DNA of 42,134 nucleotides from NCBI GenBank assembly GCA_020353215.1, contig CP070692.1, positions 126,666 to 168,799 of the forward strand, read 5' to 3'. This document shows positions 16,849 through 25,534 of the stretch, piece by piece; position 1 is the stretch's first letter, and each line of letters begins with the position of its first letter. The stretch comes from Deltaproteobacteria bacterium. Lineage in GTDB: Bacteria > Desulfobacterota > Syntrophobacteria > BM002. Both the position numbers and the translations under genes were made by a program. The notes beneath the pieces were generated by a model. It was not told the origin of the DNA, did no database searches, and saw only the letters and a program-made list of their open reading frames with translations.

Positions 16849-16893
16849 CTTGGACCCTGCGACGTACTGTTCAAGTACGTCGCAGGATCCAAG
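16849..16893. repeat. 19-bp near-perfect palindrome, dispersed element copy 2
   Basis: Arms 16849-16867 and 16875-16893 pair at 18 of 19 positions (core CCTGCGACGTAC / GTACGTCGCAGG) around TGTTCAA. It lies between the convergent kinase and regulator genes and may serve as a bidirectional terminator, although no T-run is present. It is related to sequences at 6981 and 19083. Confidence 0.8.
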
Positions 16894-16991
16894 CACTCGG
16901 TCATCAGGAGCTATCAACGGTAGGTAGTAAGAATCCACGCCCCAAAAGCGTAACATTCAAGCCCCAGTAAACCTTTTTGGTAGAAGACAGC

Positions 16992-18719
16992 TCACACATG
17001 GCTCTGAACGATCTCAAGCAGTTCTTTGGGATCGAACGGTTTGGTCAGATATTCTGCAGAACCAGCGAGTTTACCCTTTACCTTATCGAAAAACCCATCC
17101 TTACTCGTCAGTATTATTACGGGAATATGTTTCAGTTGGGAACTATCCTTTATGATGGAGAGTATCTGGTATCCGTCCATCTTAGGAAGGAGCACATCCA
17201 GTAGAATCAAGTCGGGTCTTTCCTCGTTCACTTTTCCAAGTGCCTCGAGCCCGTCTCTAGCCTCTATCACCTTGTATCCATTTTGACTGAGCGTTATGGA
17301 GATTACCTTTCTGGTGGTGGAACTGCCTTCAACAACCAGGATCTTTTTCGCTTTGATCTCTGGCTGGGATGTCACCTCAAGGTCCGGGGTGTTTCTTGCT
17401 CCGGGCAAAGCCCGATCTTTTTCAGTTTCTGAGGAGGCCACATAATCGAGCAAGATGTGGAGTTGATTCGAAAGATATCTTTTGTCCGGAGCCAGTTTCA
17501 CGGTTTTGTGCAACTGCTCCAGTGATTCCTCCCAACGCTTCAGATTGAGATAGGTCATGCCTAAGTAATAGTAGGCCAGCATATTTTCCTCTTTGGCGCT
17601 GACCCTCATGTACCTGTCGATCGCCTGTGACATGATTTCGCTCTTTGCGGAGCGTGGTGAGGTGAAGAATTGCTTGTGTATGTATAGATGAGCCAGGCAG
17701 TAATGACACTGAGTGGTTCTCTCTTCAACAGGAGACCAGCAGAAGGGACAACGACGTACTTTGCTCTCACTTACTGACTTCTTTGCAAGATCTATTTTTC
17801 TAGTTTCTTCAATAACGTCAGGGTCATCTGGGGCAAGCAGGATAGCATTCCTGAGTGATGTCTCTATCGATTTCATGGTTTCCCGGATACGCGAGTACCA
17901 TAACCAACCTTCGTGACTGCGTGGATTTCTTTTCAGGAGCTTGGTGAGTTCTTCCTTGGCTTCTCGGAAGTGCATCGCCTCAGCGAGCGCGATCCCGTTT
18001 TCCAATTGAGCCTCAGTGGGAGATGACGATGAACCCTGGTTTGTTTCGTCCTTGATCCTTGACGCTTCAAGCAACATGTATATGATCGAGGAATCTATGT
18101 ACGCGTCTATCTTCTCGCAGGTGTCGTGAATAAATATCTCAGGTCCGTCCCAGAGTATGATTTCGATGGCGGCATCTTTGCCTCTCAAGCCCCCGGCTTC
18201 GGCGTCGATGAGTCTGCCGTTTCTAAGATAGAGTTGACCGGTCCTCCCTTTTGATCTTACCTCCAGGGTACAGGTCTTCTGCTCTTGTGCTATCATCTGC
18301 AGAAATGTGGACAAGGTAACGCCATGAATGTAGCCCCTGGAGTTCGGTTCCAAGGTTTCAGTTATCGTCTCAGCCAATTCATCAAGCTTCAGCGGTTTCT
18401 TCAGGTAGTGCAAACTACCCATCTTCTTGACGCGTTCTTCCGTATCGGAATTGCCGAACCCGGTCATCACCAGCACGGGAACATCTCGATAGTTCCTGCT
18501 CATGTGGGCCAGGAGTTCAAAACCATTCATTCCGGGCATATTGAGATCCGTAACCACGAGATCCACTTTGGTGGACTCAAGCTTCCGAACAGCCTGCCTA
18601 CCATCGGAAGCGGTTACCACATTCATGGCACCGATAAAGGCTTTGACGCCATCTCTAATCATATTAAGGACAACTTCTTCGTCATCAACCAGCATGATCG
18701 TCTTCATGGTCGAAGCCAA
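16992..18719 (-). CDS. double-receiver regulator with PATAN (DUF4388), TPR and zinc-ribbon segments
   Basis: A 575-residue cytoplasmic response regulator. Receiver 1 (~6-125: MLVDDEEVVLNMI, phospho-Asp in VVTDLNMPGMNG, and LKKPLKLDEL) is followed by a PATAN/DUF4388 domain (~130-215: IHGVTLSTFLQMIAQEQKT ... GQLYLRNGRLIDAEAGGLRG). Then come TPR-like helices (~240-310), a four-Cys zinc ribbon (CPFCWSPVEERTTQCHYC) and more TPR (~375-420). Receiver 2 (~455-575) has LLDVLLPKMDGYQ and ILTSKDG. There is no DNA-binding domain, so output is protein-protein, as in gliding or polarity and chemotaxis-like pathways (inference). The start TTG 18719 is preferred over ATG five codons in, because GGGGAGA lies at ideal distance before the TTG. 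Confidence 0.88.
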   Translation of the reverse strand: MASTMKTIMLVDDEEVVLNMIRDGVKAFIGAMNVVTASDGRQAVRKLESTKVDLVVTDLNMPGMNGFELLAHMSRNYRDVPVLVMTGFGNSDTEERVKKMGSLHYLKKPLKLDELAETITETLEPNSRGYIHGVTLSTFLQMIAQEQKTCTLEVRSKGRTGQLYLRNGRLIDAEAGGLRGKDAAIEIILWDGPEIFIHDTCEKIDAYIDSSIIYMLLEASRIKDETNQGSSSSPTEAQLENGIALAEAMHFREAKEELTKLLKRNPRSHEGWLWYSRIRETMKSIETSLRNAILLAPDDPDVIEETRKIDLAKKSVSESKVRRCPFCWSPVEERTTQCHYCLAHLYIHKQFFTSPRSAKSEIMSQAIDRYMRVSAKEENMLAYYYLGMTYLNLKRWEESLEQLHKTVKLAPDKRYLSNQLHILLDYVASSETEKDRALPGARNTPDLEVTSQPEIKAKKILVVEGSSTTRKVISITLSQNGYKVIEARDGLEALGKVNEERPDLILLDVLLPKMDGYQILSIIKDSSQLKHIPVIILTSKDGFFDKVKGKLAGSAEYLTKPFDPKELLEIVQSHV

Positions 18720-19015
18720 TCGTCTCCCCGTTTTGTTCGTAATGGTTTTGAGTAGGTGGCAGGATCAGCAGTCTTTGGATGATGGCACTTCGGCAGGAAC
18801 AAGATGGTGAAAAAAGCTAAAATATGCAGCGCCCCAGACAAGTTTCAAAAATCTCCCCTTAAAGGAACTACAATAAATTTATGAATTCCGCGCGCCATTA
18901 GATTCACAAGGTGGCAAATTGCAGCTGAAAACAACGTATTAATAATCATTACAGGGGATTAAAACAGTATTCAGGGCCTCCAGGTATGCTACCTGCCCCC
19001 TCCTTCCAGCCCGCA

Positions 19016-19264
19016 TTATTCAGGACCCGCCTGCCACGCCCGCACAGGCAGTTCCTTCCGTGGTGCTTGGCTCTCACACCATACGACGTACTGCTTTAGT
19101 GCACCTCCCGAGTCCCCGCGGTTGGTGGCCCTACCATCTTGACCGTCTGAGGACACCGTTTCATGAATAGCGCAAGCTGGGTGAACCCGGGACACGATGG
19201 AGTCGATAGTTTGCAAGTCTCGTACCAGATGCAGAAAGTCATTCACCCGTTCAAAATTGTGCAT
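19016..19264 (-). CDS. possible small hypothetical protein
   Basis: An 82-codon frame beginning MHNFERVNDFLHLVRDLQTI and continuing SIVSRVHPACAIHETVSSDGQDGRA. The first ~55 residues have plausible protein composition, but the tail runs through the dispersed repeat near 19083, which argues against a conserved C-terminus. GAGAAG lies directly before the ATG, too close for a good RBS. No family recognised. It could be a truncated gene or part of a repeat element. Confidence 0.3.
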   Translation of the reverse strand: MHNFERVNDFLHLVRDLQTIDSIVSRVHPACAIHETVSSDGQDGRATNRGDSGGALKQYVVWCESQAPRKELPVRAWQAGPE

Positions 19265-19301
19265 CTTCTCGTTCTCACTACATTGGGCGGCGATTAATTG
19301 T

Positions 19302-19349
19302 TATAATAGCTTTTGCCATCGATATGGCCGGGATATAAATGATCCTGGC
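19302..19349 (+). promoter_or_regulatory. hgcA promoter -10 and operator-like inverted repeat
   Basis: TATAAT at 19302-19307 is a perfect -10 box; no good -35 is visible 17 nt upstream (TACATT). Just downstream, GCCGGGAT (19327-19334) and ATCCTGGC (19342-19349) form an inverted repeat with one mismatch, positioned where a repressor could block transcription of hgcA. ArsR-type regulators are known near some hgcA genes; none is in this window. Confidence 0.35.
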
Positions 19350-19395
19350 TGCAGGGCAGCTGTGTAGTCGTCAAGGTGATTAAGAGGAAAGCGGT

Positions 19396-20553
19396 ATGGG
19401 AAGGACATCAGATCCCTTCAAAAGTTCTCTGAGCCCGGAGTGCACGACTGCTGTCGGGCAACCTGCCAGTGATCAGCCGTGTTGAGGCCCGAAGACCTCT
19501 CCGGGCGGCGAGGTGGTGGATGAGCAGGCTTCTTGGTTCATGGGCTGGATCGAGACTCCCGTAGGCAGGGTTGCTGGGGTATCTACGAAGTGGACACCCC
19601 GGGATAAGCTGGGACAAACCCTGGTGCGGATGGGCATAAAGCGCATGCGGTATACGGTTGCGACGGGGCTTTACGCTATTGGCGAGCCGGATTTTGATTC
19701 TCCGGTCTTGGTCACTGCAAACTACAAATTGAGTTTTGATTTGCTTCGCCGGGAACTCGCGGGAAGAAACCTCTGGCTGTTAGTCTTGGAAACCTTCGGC
19801 ATTAATGTCTGGTGTGCGGCCGGCAAGGGCACCTTTGGGACCTCTGAGTTGGTGAACCGTATTCGAAAGGTGCAACTTGCCACAGTTGTTAAACACCGGA
19901 ACGTCATCTTGCCCCAACTGGGAGCGCCCGGGGTGGCGGCACATGAGGTAAAAAAGGCGACGGGCTTCCGGGTGCGGTACGGGCCGGTGAGAGCTCAGGA
20001 CTTGCCGGGATACCTGGACAATGGAATGAAGGTCTCGGAGGAGTCCAGAAGGGTGCGTTTTCCCCTCAGAGACCGGTTGGTTTTAACCCCGGTAGAGTTG
20101 GTGCAAGCTTGGAAGCCGTCACTGGTCATTTTATTGCTTCTTTTCGTTCTCAGTGGATTAAGTCGGCAAGGGTTTGACCTTCATGCAGCTGTATCCCGAA
20201 GCTTTGCTCCTATTTTGATCTACCTCGGCGCCCTCCTGACGGGATCACTGATCACCCCTGCATTTCTTCCCTGGATTCCCGGGAAAGCCTTCTCCCTGAA
20301 AGGAACGCAGCTTGGATTGCTGTGGGCACTGTTTGTAAGCTTCACCGTGGCCTCAGATTGGAGTGGGGCCAATTTAGTTGCTCTTTTCTTACTGGCCCCG
20401 GCAGTTGCCGCGTATTTTGCCATGAACTTCACTGGCTGCTCTACTTTCACCTCACTCTCAGGGGTGAAGAAGGAGATGCGCATCGCGGTACCAGTGATTA
20501 TTTTATCCATCGTGTCAGGAGGGATAGTCCTGCTGGTAGGTAGCCTCTCTTGA
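19396..20553 (+). CDS. hgcA: mercury-methylating corrinoid protein HgcA, with in-frame TGA (candidate selenocysteine) near the N-terminus
   Basis: HgcA transfers a methyl group from its corrinoid to Hg(II). The cap-helix signature NVWCAAGKGTFGT is present (C140 counting from ATG 19396), with upstream SPVLVTANYKLSFD and downstream ILPQLGAPGVAAHEVKKATGF and YGPVRAQDLPGYLDNGMK, and about five C-terminal TM helices (from ~PSLVILLLLFVLSG). ATG 19396 has AGAGG eight bases upstream and is in frame with the body. The only interruption is TGA 19483-19485 (codon 30) in Q-P-C-[TGA]-G-P. HgcA N-termini often carry Cys-rich segments here. The alternative starts GTG 19513/19516 have GAGG abutting or 2 nt away, badly spaced. 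A SECIS-like hairpin lies exactly where required. Full length would be 385 residues, within the family's range. Alternatives: a short upstream ORF with GTG start, or a nonsense mutation. Confidence 0.9.
19495..19514 (+). promoter_or_regulatory. SECIS-like hairpin downstream of the hgcA TGA
   Basis: ACCTC (19495-19499) pairs with GAGGT (19510-19514). After a T-C mismatch, CC pairs with GG, leaving the apical tetraloop GGGC (19503-19506). The loop begins with G and opens 17 nt after the TGA, meeting bacterial SECIS criteria. The GTG alternative starts lie in or next to its 3' arm. Confidence 0.55.
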
Positions 20554-20561
20554 GGAGAGAA

Positions 20562-20855
20562 ATGGAATTTCGTTACTTAGAAAATGTCGTCACTCTGGAG
20601 TTGGACGGAGACAGGTGCACAGGCTGCGGCATGTGCACCCAGGTGTGCGTCCAGGCTGTACTCGCATTGAATGACGGAGTTGCGTACATCGTGGACAGGG
20701 ACGGTTGTATGGAATGTGGGGCCTGCGCAATGAACTGTCCGGTGGCGGCGCTAATGGTGCGTCCTGGAGTTGGCTGCGCTTGGGCGGTGTTTACCGACTG
20801 GTTCAAAAAGAAGAATGTCTCGAGCCAAGAGGGCAGCGAAAACATTCGCTCATGA
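20562..20855 (+). CDS. hgcB: HgcB, 2[4Fe-4S] ferredoxin of mercury methylation
   Basis: A 97-residue ferredoxin directly after hgcA (8 nt gap), required with HgcA for Hg methylation; it is thought to reduce the HgcA corrinoid. Cluster motifs: C19TGCGMC25TQVC29 and the HgcB-specific C49MECGAC55AMNC59P. A conserved single Cys follows in GVGC72AW. ATG 20562 is chosen because GAGGAGAG lies just upstream; TTG 20550 overlaps the hgcA stop and is less likely. Odd points: Pro normally after the fourth Cys of the first motif is Val, and the C-terminus (SSQEGSENIRS) lacks the vicinal Cys pair found at the end of most HgcB proteins. Confidence 0.95.
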   Translation: MEFRYLENVVTLELDGDRCTGCGMCTQVCVQAVLALNDGVAYIVDRDGCMECGACAMNCPVAALMVRPGVGCAWAVFTDWFKKKNVSSQEGSENIRS

Positions 20856-21039
20856 ATGCAGCGGGGATAGTGTAGCTTGCCCGATTCCTGCAGCGAAATG
20901 GAGTCACCAGAGGATGGGTTAAGAATTCAGACCTATTGCAACGCAAGGCATCAGGCTTAGGGCAGAGAGAGTAGGGAAAGAAAAAGCTTACCGTACGGTT
21001 TGATCCTTTAGCCCTATTCCATTTCCGAAAGGAGATAAT

Positions 21040-21246
21040 ATGGAGAACAAAACACTGTCCGTACCCAATATCTCATGCGGCCACTGTGTGGCAGCCATCA
21101 AGAAAGAACTCAGTGAGATGGAGGGGGTTTCCAGAGTGGAAGGGGATCCTGCGACCAAGAGCATCACCCTGGAATGGGATGCACCGGCCACTCTGGACAA
21201 GATTAGAGATATGCTGAAAGAGATCAACTATCCGGCAACCGATTGA
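21040..21246 (+). CDS. HMA-domain metallochaperone, CopZ-like
   Basis: A 68-residue heavy-metal-associated domain protein with metal site ISCGHC (CxxC) and the ferredoxin-like fold pattern ending AEINYPA-like. It would bind Cu(I) and pass it to the ATPase 58 nt downstream. Its RBS is AAAGGAG. The 184-nt gap after hgcB shows no terminator, so cotranscription with hgcAB is possible. Hg(II) binding by the CxxC is chemically plausible but not indicated by sequence. Confidence 0.9.
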   Translation: MENKTLSVPNISCGHCVAAIKKELSEMEGVSRVEGDPATKSITLEWDAPATLDKIRDMLKEINYPATD

Positions 21247-21304
21247 CCAGTACGCATTTAGGAAGGCAAACGCTTGCGTTACGAGGCGAACGAAGTGAGT
21301 AACT

Positions 21305-23755
21305 ATGATCAGTGAAAGCATAACCATCCCCATTACGGGAATGAGTTGCGCCAATTGCGCCATGAACATTGAGAGAAACCTGAAGAAACTTCGAGGGGTT
21401 AAAGACACGAACGTCAACTTTGCAGCGGAGCAGGCCTCCGTCTCCTTTGACCCAAAAGAAGTCCGGGTCATCGATCTTGTTGAGAACATCCAGGCCGCGG
21501 GTTTCAACACACCGACCGCTAAGGTTGAGCTGCCCATCACGGGAATGACCTGTGCCAATTGCGCCATGAACATTGAGAGAAACCTCAGCAAAAAGGTCCA
21601 GGGCGTAGTAACCGCTTCCGTCAATTTTGCCAGTGAACGAGCAACCATCGAGTACTTGCCAACCGTAACCAGTGTGGATGAGATCGTAGCAGCTATCGAA
21701 GGCGCCGGCTTTGGGGCCATTTTCCTGGATGAACCAGAGGAAGAGGATGTGGAGCAAAAAGCGCGGCGTGCAGAAATAGCTGATCAGACCAGCAAGTTTG
21801 CCGCAGGTCTCGTCTGCACTATACCCCTGTTCTTGTTGAGCATGGGAAGGGATTTTGGTCTTCTGGGAACCTGGAGCCATGCTGCCTGGGTCAACTGGGC
21901 CTTTTGGGCCTTGGCCACGCCCGTCCAGTTCTATACTGGGTTGGATTACTACGTTGGTGGCTGGAAAAGTTTGAAGAACCGCAGTGCCAATATGGACGTT
22001 CTGGTGGCCTTGGGCTCATCAGTTGCGTACTTCTATTCCTTGGCGGTTCTCCTCAACCCGTCTCTTGGCAGTCACGTTTATTTCGAAACCTCGGCAATGA
22101 TCATCACCCTGATCAAGCTGGGTAAGATGTTGGAGGCCCGTGCCAAGGGCCGAACCGGGAACGCGATCCGCAAGCTCATGGGCTTGCGCCCAAAGACCGC
22201 AACCGTCCTCAAGAATGGCAAAGAAGTGGAGATATCCCTGACCCAGGTGAAGGTGGGAGATCTCGTCATCGTTCGCCCGGGAGAAAAGATTCCGGTGGAT
22301 GGACTAGTTCTGGAAGGGCAGTCGGCCGTGGATGAATCCATGTTGACCGGTGAGTCACTGCCCGTGGACAAGGGCCCGGGAGACGTTGTGGTGGGAGCAA
22401 CCATCAATACGGAAGGCCGTCTGAGGTTCCAGGCAACCAAGGTAGGCAAGGACACGGCGTTAGCCCAAATCATACGCTTGGTGCAGGAGGCCCAGGGTAG
22501 CAAGGCTCCTATTCAGGCCGTAGCCGACCGAGTGGCCGCTGTATTCGTACCTGCGGTGATTGCCATTGCAGGGTTCACCTTCATTCTCTGGTGGGGCCTT
22601 GGTGGGGAGTTTGTTCCGGCGATGATCCGCTTGGTTGCTGTTCTCATCATTGCGTGCCCTTGTGCCATGGGCCTTGCCACCCCAACGGCAATCATGGCGG
22701 GAACCGGGAAAGGAGCGGAAAGGGGCATCCTTTTTAGGAATAGTGAAGCCCTGGAAAGAGCCACGAAACTGAAGACCATCGTTCTCGACAAAACAGGAAC
22801 CATTACCAAGGGCAAACCGGCTGTGGCTGATATCATTTCGTTCAGCTCGTCATCACCAGTACAGGACGAAGGAGAGCTTCTCAAGCTTGCAGCTTCAGTT
22901 GAAAGAGGATCAGAGCACCCAGTGGGGCGGGCCATAGTAGATGAAGCGGAAAGAAGGGGTCTGGAACTTTTTGAACCCGAGGAGTTCCGTGCCACTGGCG
23001 GAGCGGGGGTTCAAGCCAGAGTAAATGGAAGGTTGGTATACGTGGGCAGGCCCGACTGGTTCATGGAAATGGGGGTCAATATTGACGACGCACGCACGGA
23101 TATCCAAAATCTGCAGAGCCATGGGAAAACCATGATGGCTGTGGTGGTGGAGACACGGCTGGCAGGGTTAATTGCTGTTGCCGATTCCTTGAAATCCGAC
23201 TCAAAGGAGGCTGTGGAAGGTCTTCGCCGCCAGGGCTTGATGGTGGTCATGCTCACCGGCGATAATATACAGACTGCTCGGTCGATTGGAGGCCAAGTCC
23301 ACGTGGATGAAATCGTCGCTGAGGTCCGCCCCGACGAGAAATCTCTGAAGGTCAAGGAACTACAGGACAAAGGCCGCATGGTTGGAATGGTGGGTGACGG
23401 GATAAATGACGCCCCTGCCCTCGCACAGGCTGATGTTGGGGTAGCCATCGGTACGGGAACTGATGTGGCCATCGAGACCGCCGACGTAATTCTTGCTAGC
23501 GGCAATCTCTTGGGTGTGCCTCGGGCAATTGAACTTAGTCGGGCCACCATGAGAACCGTGAAGCAGAATCTCTTCTGGGCCTTTATTTACAACATTGTGC
23601 TCATTCCCGTCGCTGCCGGGTTGCTCTACCCCTTCGAAGTCCTGCCAGATTTTCTCAGACAGTTACACCCAATTCTCGCGGCCTTCGCCATGGCCATGAG
23701 CAGCATCACTGTAGTCTCTAACAGTCTGCGGCTATATCGGGCAGACATTGCTTGA
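21305..23755 (+). CDS. copA: copper-translocating P1B-type ATPase
   Basis: An 816-residue inner-membrane Cu(I) exporter. Two N-terminal HMA domains (GMSCANCA at ~13, GMTCANCA at ~80) precede eight TM helices. Catalytic motifs are all present: LTGESLPV, the transmembrane metal site [13 protein letters not shown], phosphorylation site DKTGTITKG (D495), [16 protein letters not shown] and [24 protein letters not shown]. The N-terminal HMA repeats and the CPC plus C-terminal [13 protein letters not shown] identify a CopA-type pump rather than Zn or Cd. It forms a unit with the CopZ-like gene. The neighbourhood with hgcAB is a metal-handling island. Confidence 0.95.
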   Translation: MISESITIPITGMSCANCAMNIERNLKKLRGVKDTNVNFAAEQASVSFDPKEVRVIDLVENIQAAGFNTPTAKVELPITGMTCANCAMNIERNLSKKVQGVVTASVNFASERATIEYLPTVTSVDEIVAAIEGAGFGAIFLDEPEEEDVEQKARRAEIADQTSKFAAGLVCTIPLFLLSMGRDFGLLGTWSHAAWVNWAFWALATPVQFYTGLDYYVGGWKSLKNRSANMDVLVALGSSVAYFYSLAVLLNPSLGSHVYFETSAMIITLIKLGKMLEARAKGRTGNAIRKLMGLRPKTATVLKNGKEVEISLTQVKVGDLVIVRPGEKIPVDGLVLEGQSAVDESMLTGESLPVDKGPGDVVVGATINTEGRLRFQATKVGKDTALAQIIRLVQEAQGSKAPIQAVADRVAAVFVPAVIAIAGFTFILWWGLGGEFVPAMIRLVAVLIIACPCAMGLATPTAIMAGTGKGAERGILFRNSEALERATKLKTIVLDKTGTITKGKPAVADIISFSSSSPVQDEGELLKLAASVERGSEHPVGRAIVDEAERRGLELFEPEEFRATGGAGVQARVNGRLVYVGRPDWFMEMGVNIDDARTDIQNLQSHGKTMMAVVVETRLAGLIAVADSLKSDSKEAVEGLRRQGLMVVMLTGDNIQTARSIGGQVHVDEIVAEVRPDEKSLKVKELQDKGRMVGMVGDGINDAPALAQADVGVAIGTGTDVAIETADVILASGNLLGVPRAIELSRATMRTVKQNLFWAFIYNIVLIPVAAGLLYPFEVLPDFLRQLHPILAAFAMAMSSITVVSNSLRLYRADIA

Positions 23756-23790
23756 GGGCTCTTCAACGGGGAACCCTGTTATCACCCCTT

Positions 23791-23994
23791 TTAACGTGAC
23801 AGGGTCACGCTTCTTGCTTGCGGTTTCTTGGAAACAAGATCAAGTCGTTTTACCTCAAGATAGTGCCGGATGAGCGGAATGGAAAGAGCTTCTTCCGGCA
23901 CGTCCACGCTTTGGTTGTGTTTCAGTACTATTGGCTCGTCCGCCACGTGTTCAAGAATCATTAGAGCGCGTGAGCGATTTATGATTGTTGGCAT
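23791..23994 (-). CDS. small hypothetical protein
   Basis: A 67-residue protein starting MPTIINRSRALMILEHV, with LKHNQSVDVPEEALSIPLIRHYLEVKRLDLV. No known family. The start is set at ATG 23994 because GAGGGG lies 6 nt upstream; upstream ATGs are too close to that RBS. It is convergent with copA and divergent from nothing obvious. No membrane or metal motifs. Confidence 0.55.
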   Translation of the reverse strand: MPTIINRSRALMILEHVADEPIVLKHNQSVDVPEEALSIPLIRHYLEVKRLDLVSKKPQARSVTLSR

Positions 23995-24112
23995 CGCCAT
24001 CCCCTCACATAATAAGGTCAACAAAAGGCTAGCACTTTCCCGCTTGATTCAAACAAGGCTGGCAAGGTGATATATGCGCGAACCACTGCCATGCCGCCAT
24101 TCCCTTCACTCA

Positions 24113-24847
24113 TCACTTCTGAGGAGGCTTGAGCCTAAGCCCGAAGATCACAACAAAAAGAATGACAACTATGAAAAAAGGAGCTGCGCTCCTCAACTCC
24201 TCGGGACTGGCGTAGTTAAGGAAATATCTCCACCAGCGAGGCACTCTTGGGTCTATTCGGTACGAAGCTTTCAAGTCAGCCGCGGCCAGTTGGTTGCGGC
24301 CTACCTTCCAATAAAGCTTGGCCCTGGTTTTATAAGCGTCCGCTTTGGCTCGCAGATCACCTCTTAGCTTGATGGCACGGTTAGCATCCGCGAGAGCTTC
24401 CCCATCCTTACCCCTCAACCGATAAGCCTCTGCTCGATAGGCATATGCAGTACCGCGTTTTGGTTCCATCTCGATAGCGCGACCGAAATTATGAACAGCA
24501 GGTTCATAGAATCCAAGCTTGAGATAACCGATGCCCAACATCCGGTAAGCTTCAGGTTTCGCTGCCGCAAGCTCAAGATACGTCTCGTAGTCCTGAATCA
24601 TCTCGTTATAGTTACCCTGGAAATAATGCAGCAAACCTCGTTTTTCATAAGCCGGGGCAAACCCAGGATCCAGTTCCAGCGCCTTGGTGAAGTATGCGAT
24701 CTTTTTGCGGGTCACCGATCCATTTTGGCCGAGGTTGAAGTAATCCATGGCATTCTGGCCGAAAACCGGGCTCGCGGCCAGCAGAAGTAGAGTTAGAATG
24801 CAGGTTGTTATTCGTTTGATCTCTTTCTTCTTATTCGTTATCTTCAT
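24113..24847 (-). CDS. exported TPR protein with C-terminal membrane anchor
   Basis: A 244-residue protein with a signal peptide (ITTCILTLLLLAASPVFG). About five TPR units follow over ~30-205 (ALELDPGFAPAYEKRGLLHYFQGNYNEM, YRMLGIGYLKLGFYEPAVHNFGRAIEMEP, AYAYRAEAYRLRGKDGEALADANRAI, AYKTRAKLYWKVGRNQLAAADLKASYRIDP). A single TM helix (AAPFFIVVILFVVIFGLRL) lies near the C-terminus. It probably scaffolds a periplasmic complex; partners are unknown. AAGGAA is placed 8 nt before the ATG on the minus strand. Confidence 0.85.
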   Translation of the reverse strand: MKITNKKKEIKRITTCILTLLLLAASPVFGQNAMDYFNLGQNGSVTRKKIAYFTKALELDPGFAPAYEKRGLLHYFQGNYNEMIQDYETYLELAAAKPEAYRMLGIGYLKLGFYEPAVHNFGRAIEMEPKRGTAYAYRAEAYRLRGKDGEALADANRAIKLRGDLRAKADAYKTRAKLYWKVGRNQLAAADLKASYRIDPRVPRWWRYFLNYASPEELRSAAPFFIVVILFVVIFGLRLKPPQK

Positions 24848-25534
24848 AGCAAGAGTTCCTTCATACCAGAGCTTTTCCCGTAGCCAGACGTTATAGGTTC
24901 AACCCGCGGCACAGTACGGAGCAAATTGAACCCGGAACAGCAAAGACAGTCCCCATTGGATGCTTGCGCAAAACCTAGCGGCTAGCCTATTAAACCCCGT
25001 ATAGAGGCTGTCCGATAACTCCTTAGTCCCCTGTCTTTGAGAGTTCCGGTCATTGAAATTTGGCATTTTAGAGAAGCTCCCAAAACCCCCTCTCCCTGAG
25101 GGAGAGGGTTGGGGTGAGGGTGGAGAAATAAAAGGGAATTCAACCAGTTAATACTTCTCGCTCCCTTCAATCCCCTCCCGCAAGTCGAAGATCCCGAGAT
25201 CTTTTCGGGGGGGAGGGGAAGATGTATCTTGTGAGGTTCATCAGCAAGCAACCGAGTAGAGCTTTTTCCCAAAGAGGGAGTTATCGCACAGCCCCTAAAG
25301 GATATTGTATCCGTGGGGCCAGCAAAGCGCAATCCGATTTATCCCAGAAGTTTCCCCGAAAACCTTGTTCTGGGAAAAACTATCTTTGTGGCGCTAGGGA
25401 AAACTAGATCCACCCCATTCACTCACGATATTACAACACTTACTCGCAGATAAATCTAGCAGGTGGTGCGGTTGACCACACCAAGGTGAGCGGTGTATGA
25501 TCCTTTTCAGGGGATGGTCCCAAGGAGCTGCACC
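24848..25534. other. intergenic with a strong hairpin
   Basis: About 690 nt with no gene seen on either strand. It contains a perfect 9-bp stem CCCTCTCCC / GGGAGAGGG with TGA loop (25088-25108), flanked by more complementary C/G runs. This looks like a common dispersed intergenic hairpin rather than a terminator. Confidence 0.5.

Larger units (their letters stand above)
18720..19395. other. hgcA upstream region
   Basis: About 675 nt between the divergent regulator and hgcA. It includes a low-confidence minus-strand ORF (19016-19264), a third copy-like repeat near 19083, a good -10 box and an inverted repeat that may be an operator, listed separately. Confidence 0.5.

Noticed and set aside
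20853..20855. hgcB stop TGA as another selenocysteine codon
   Set aside because: Read-through adds only four residues before TAG and restores no Cys pair; an ordinary stop is more likely.
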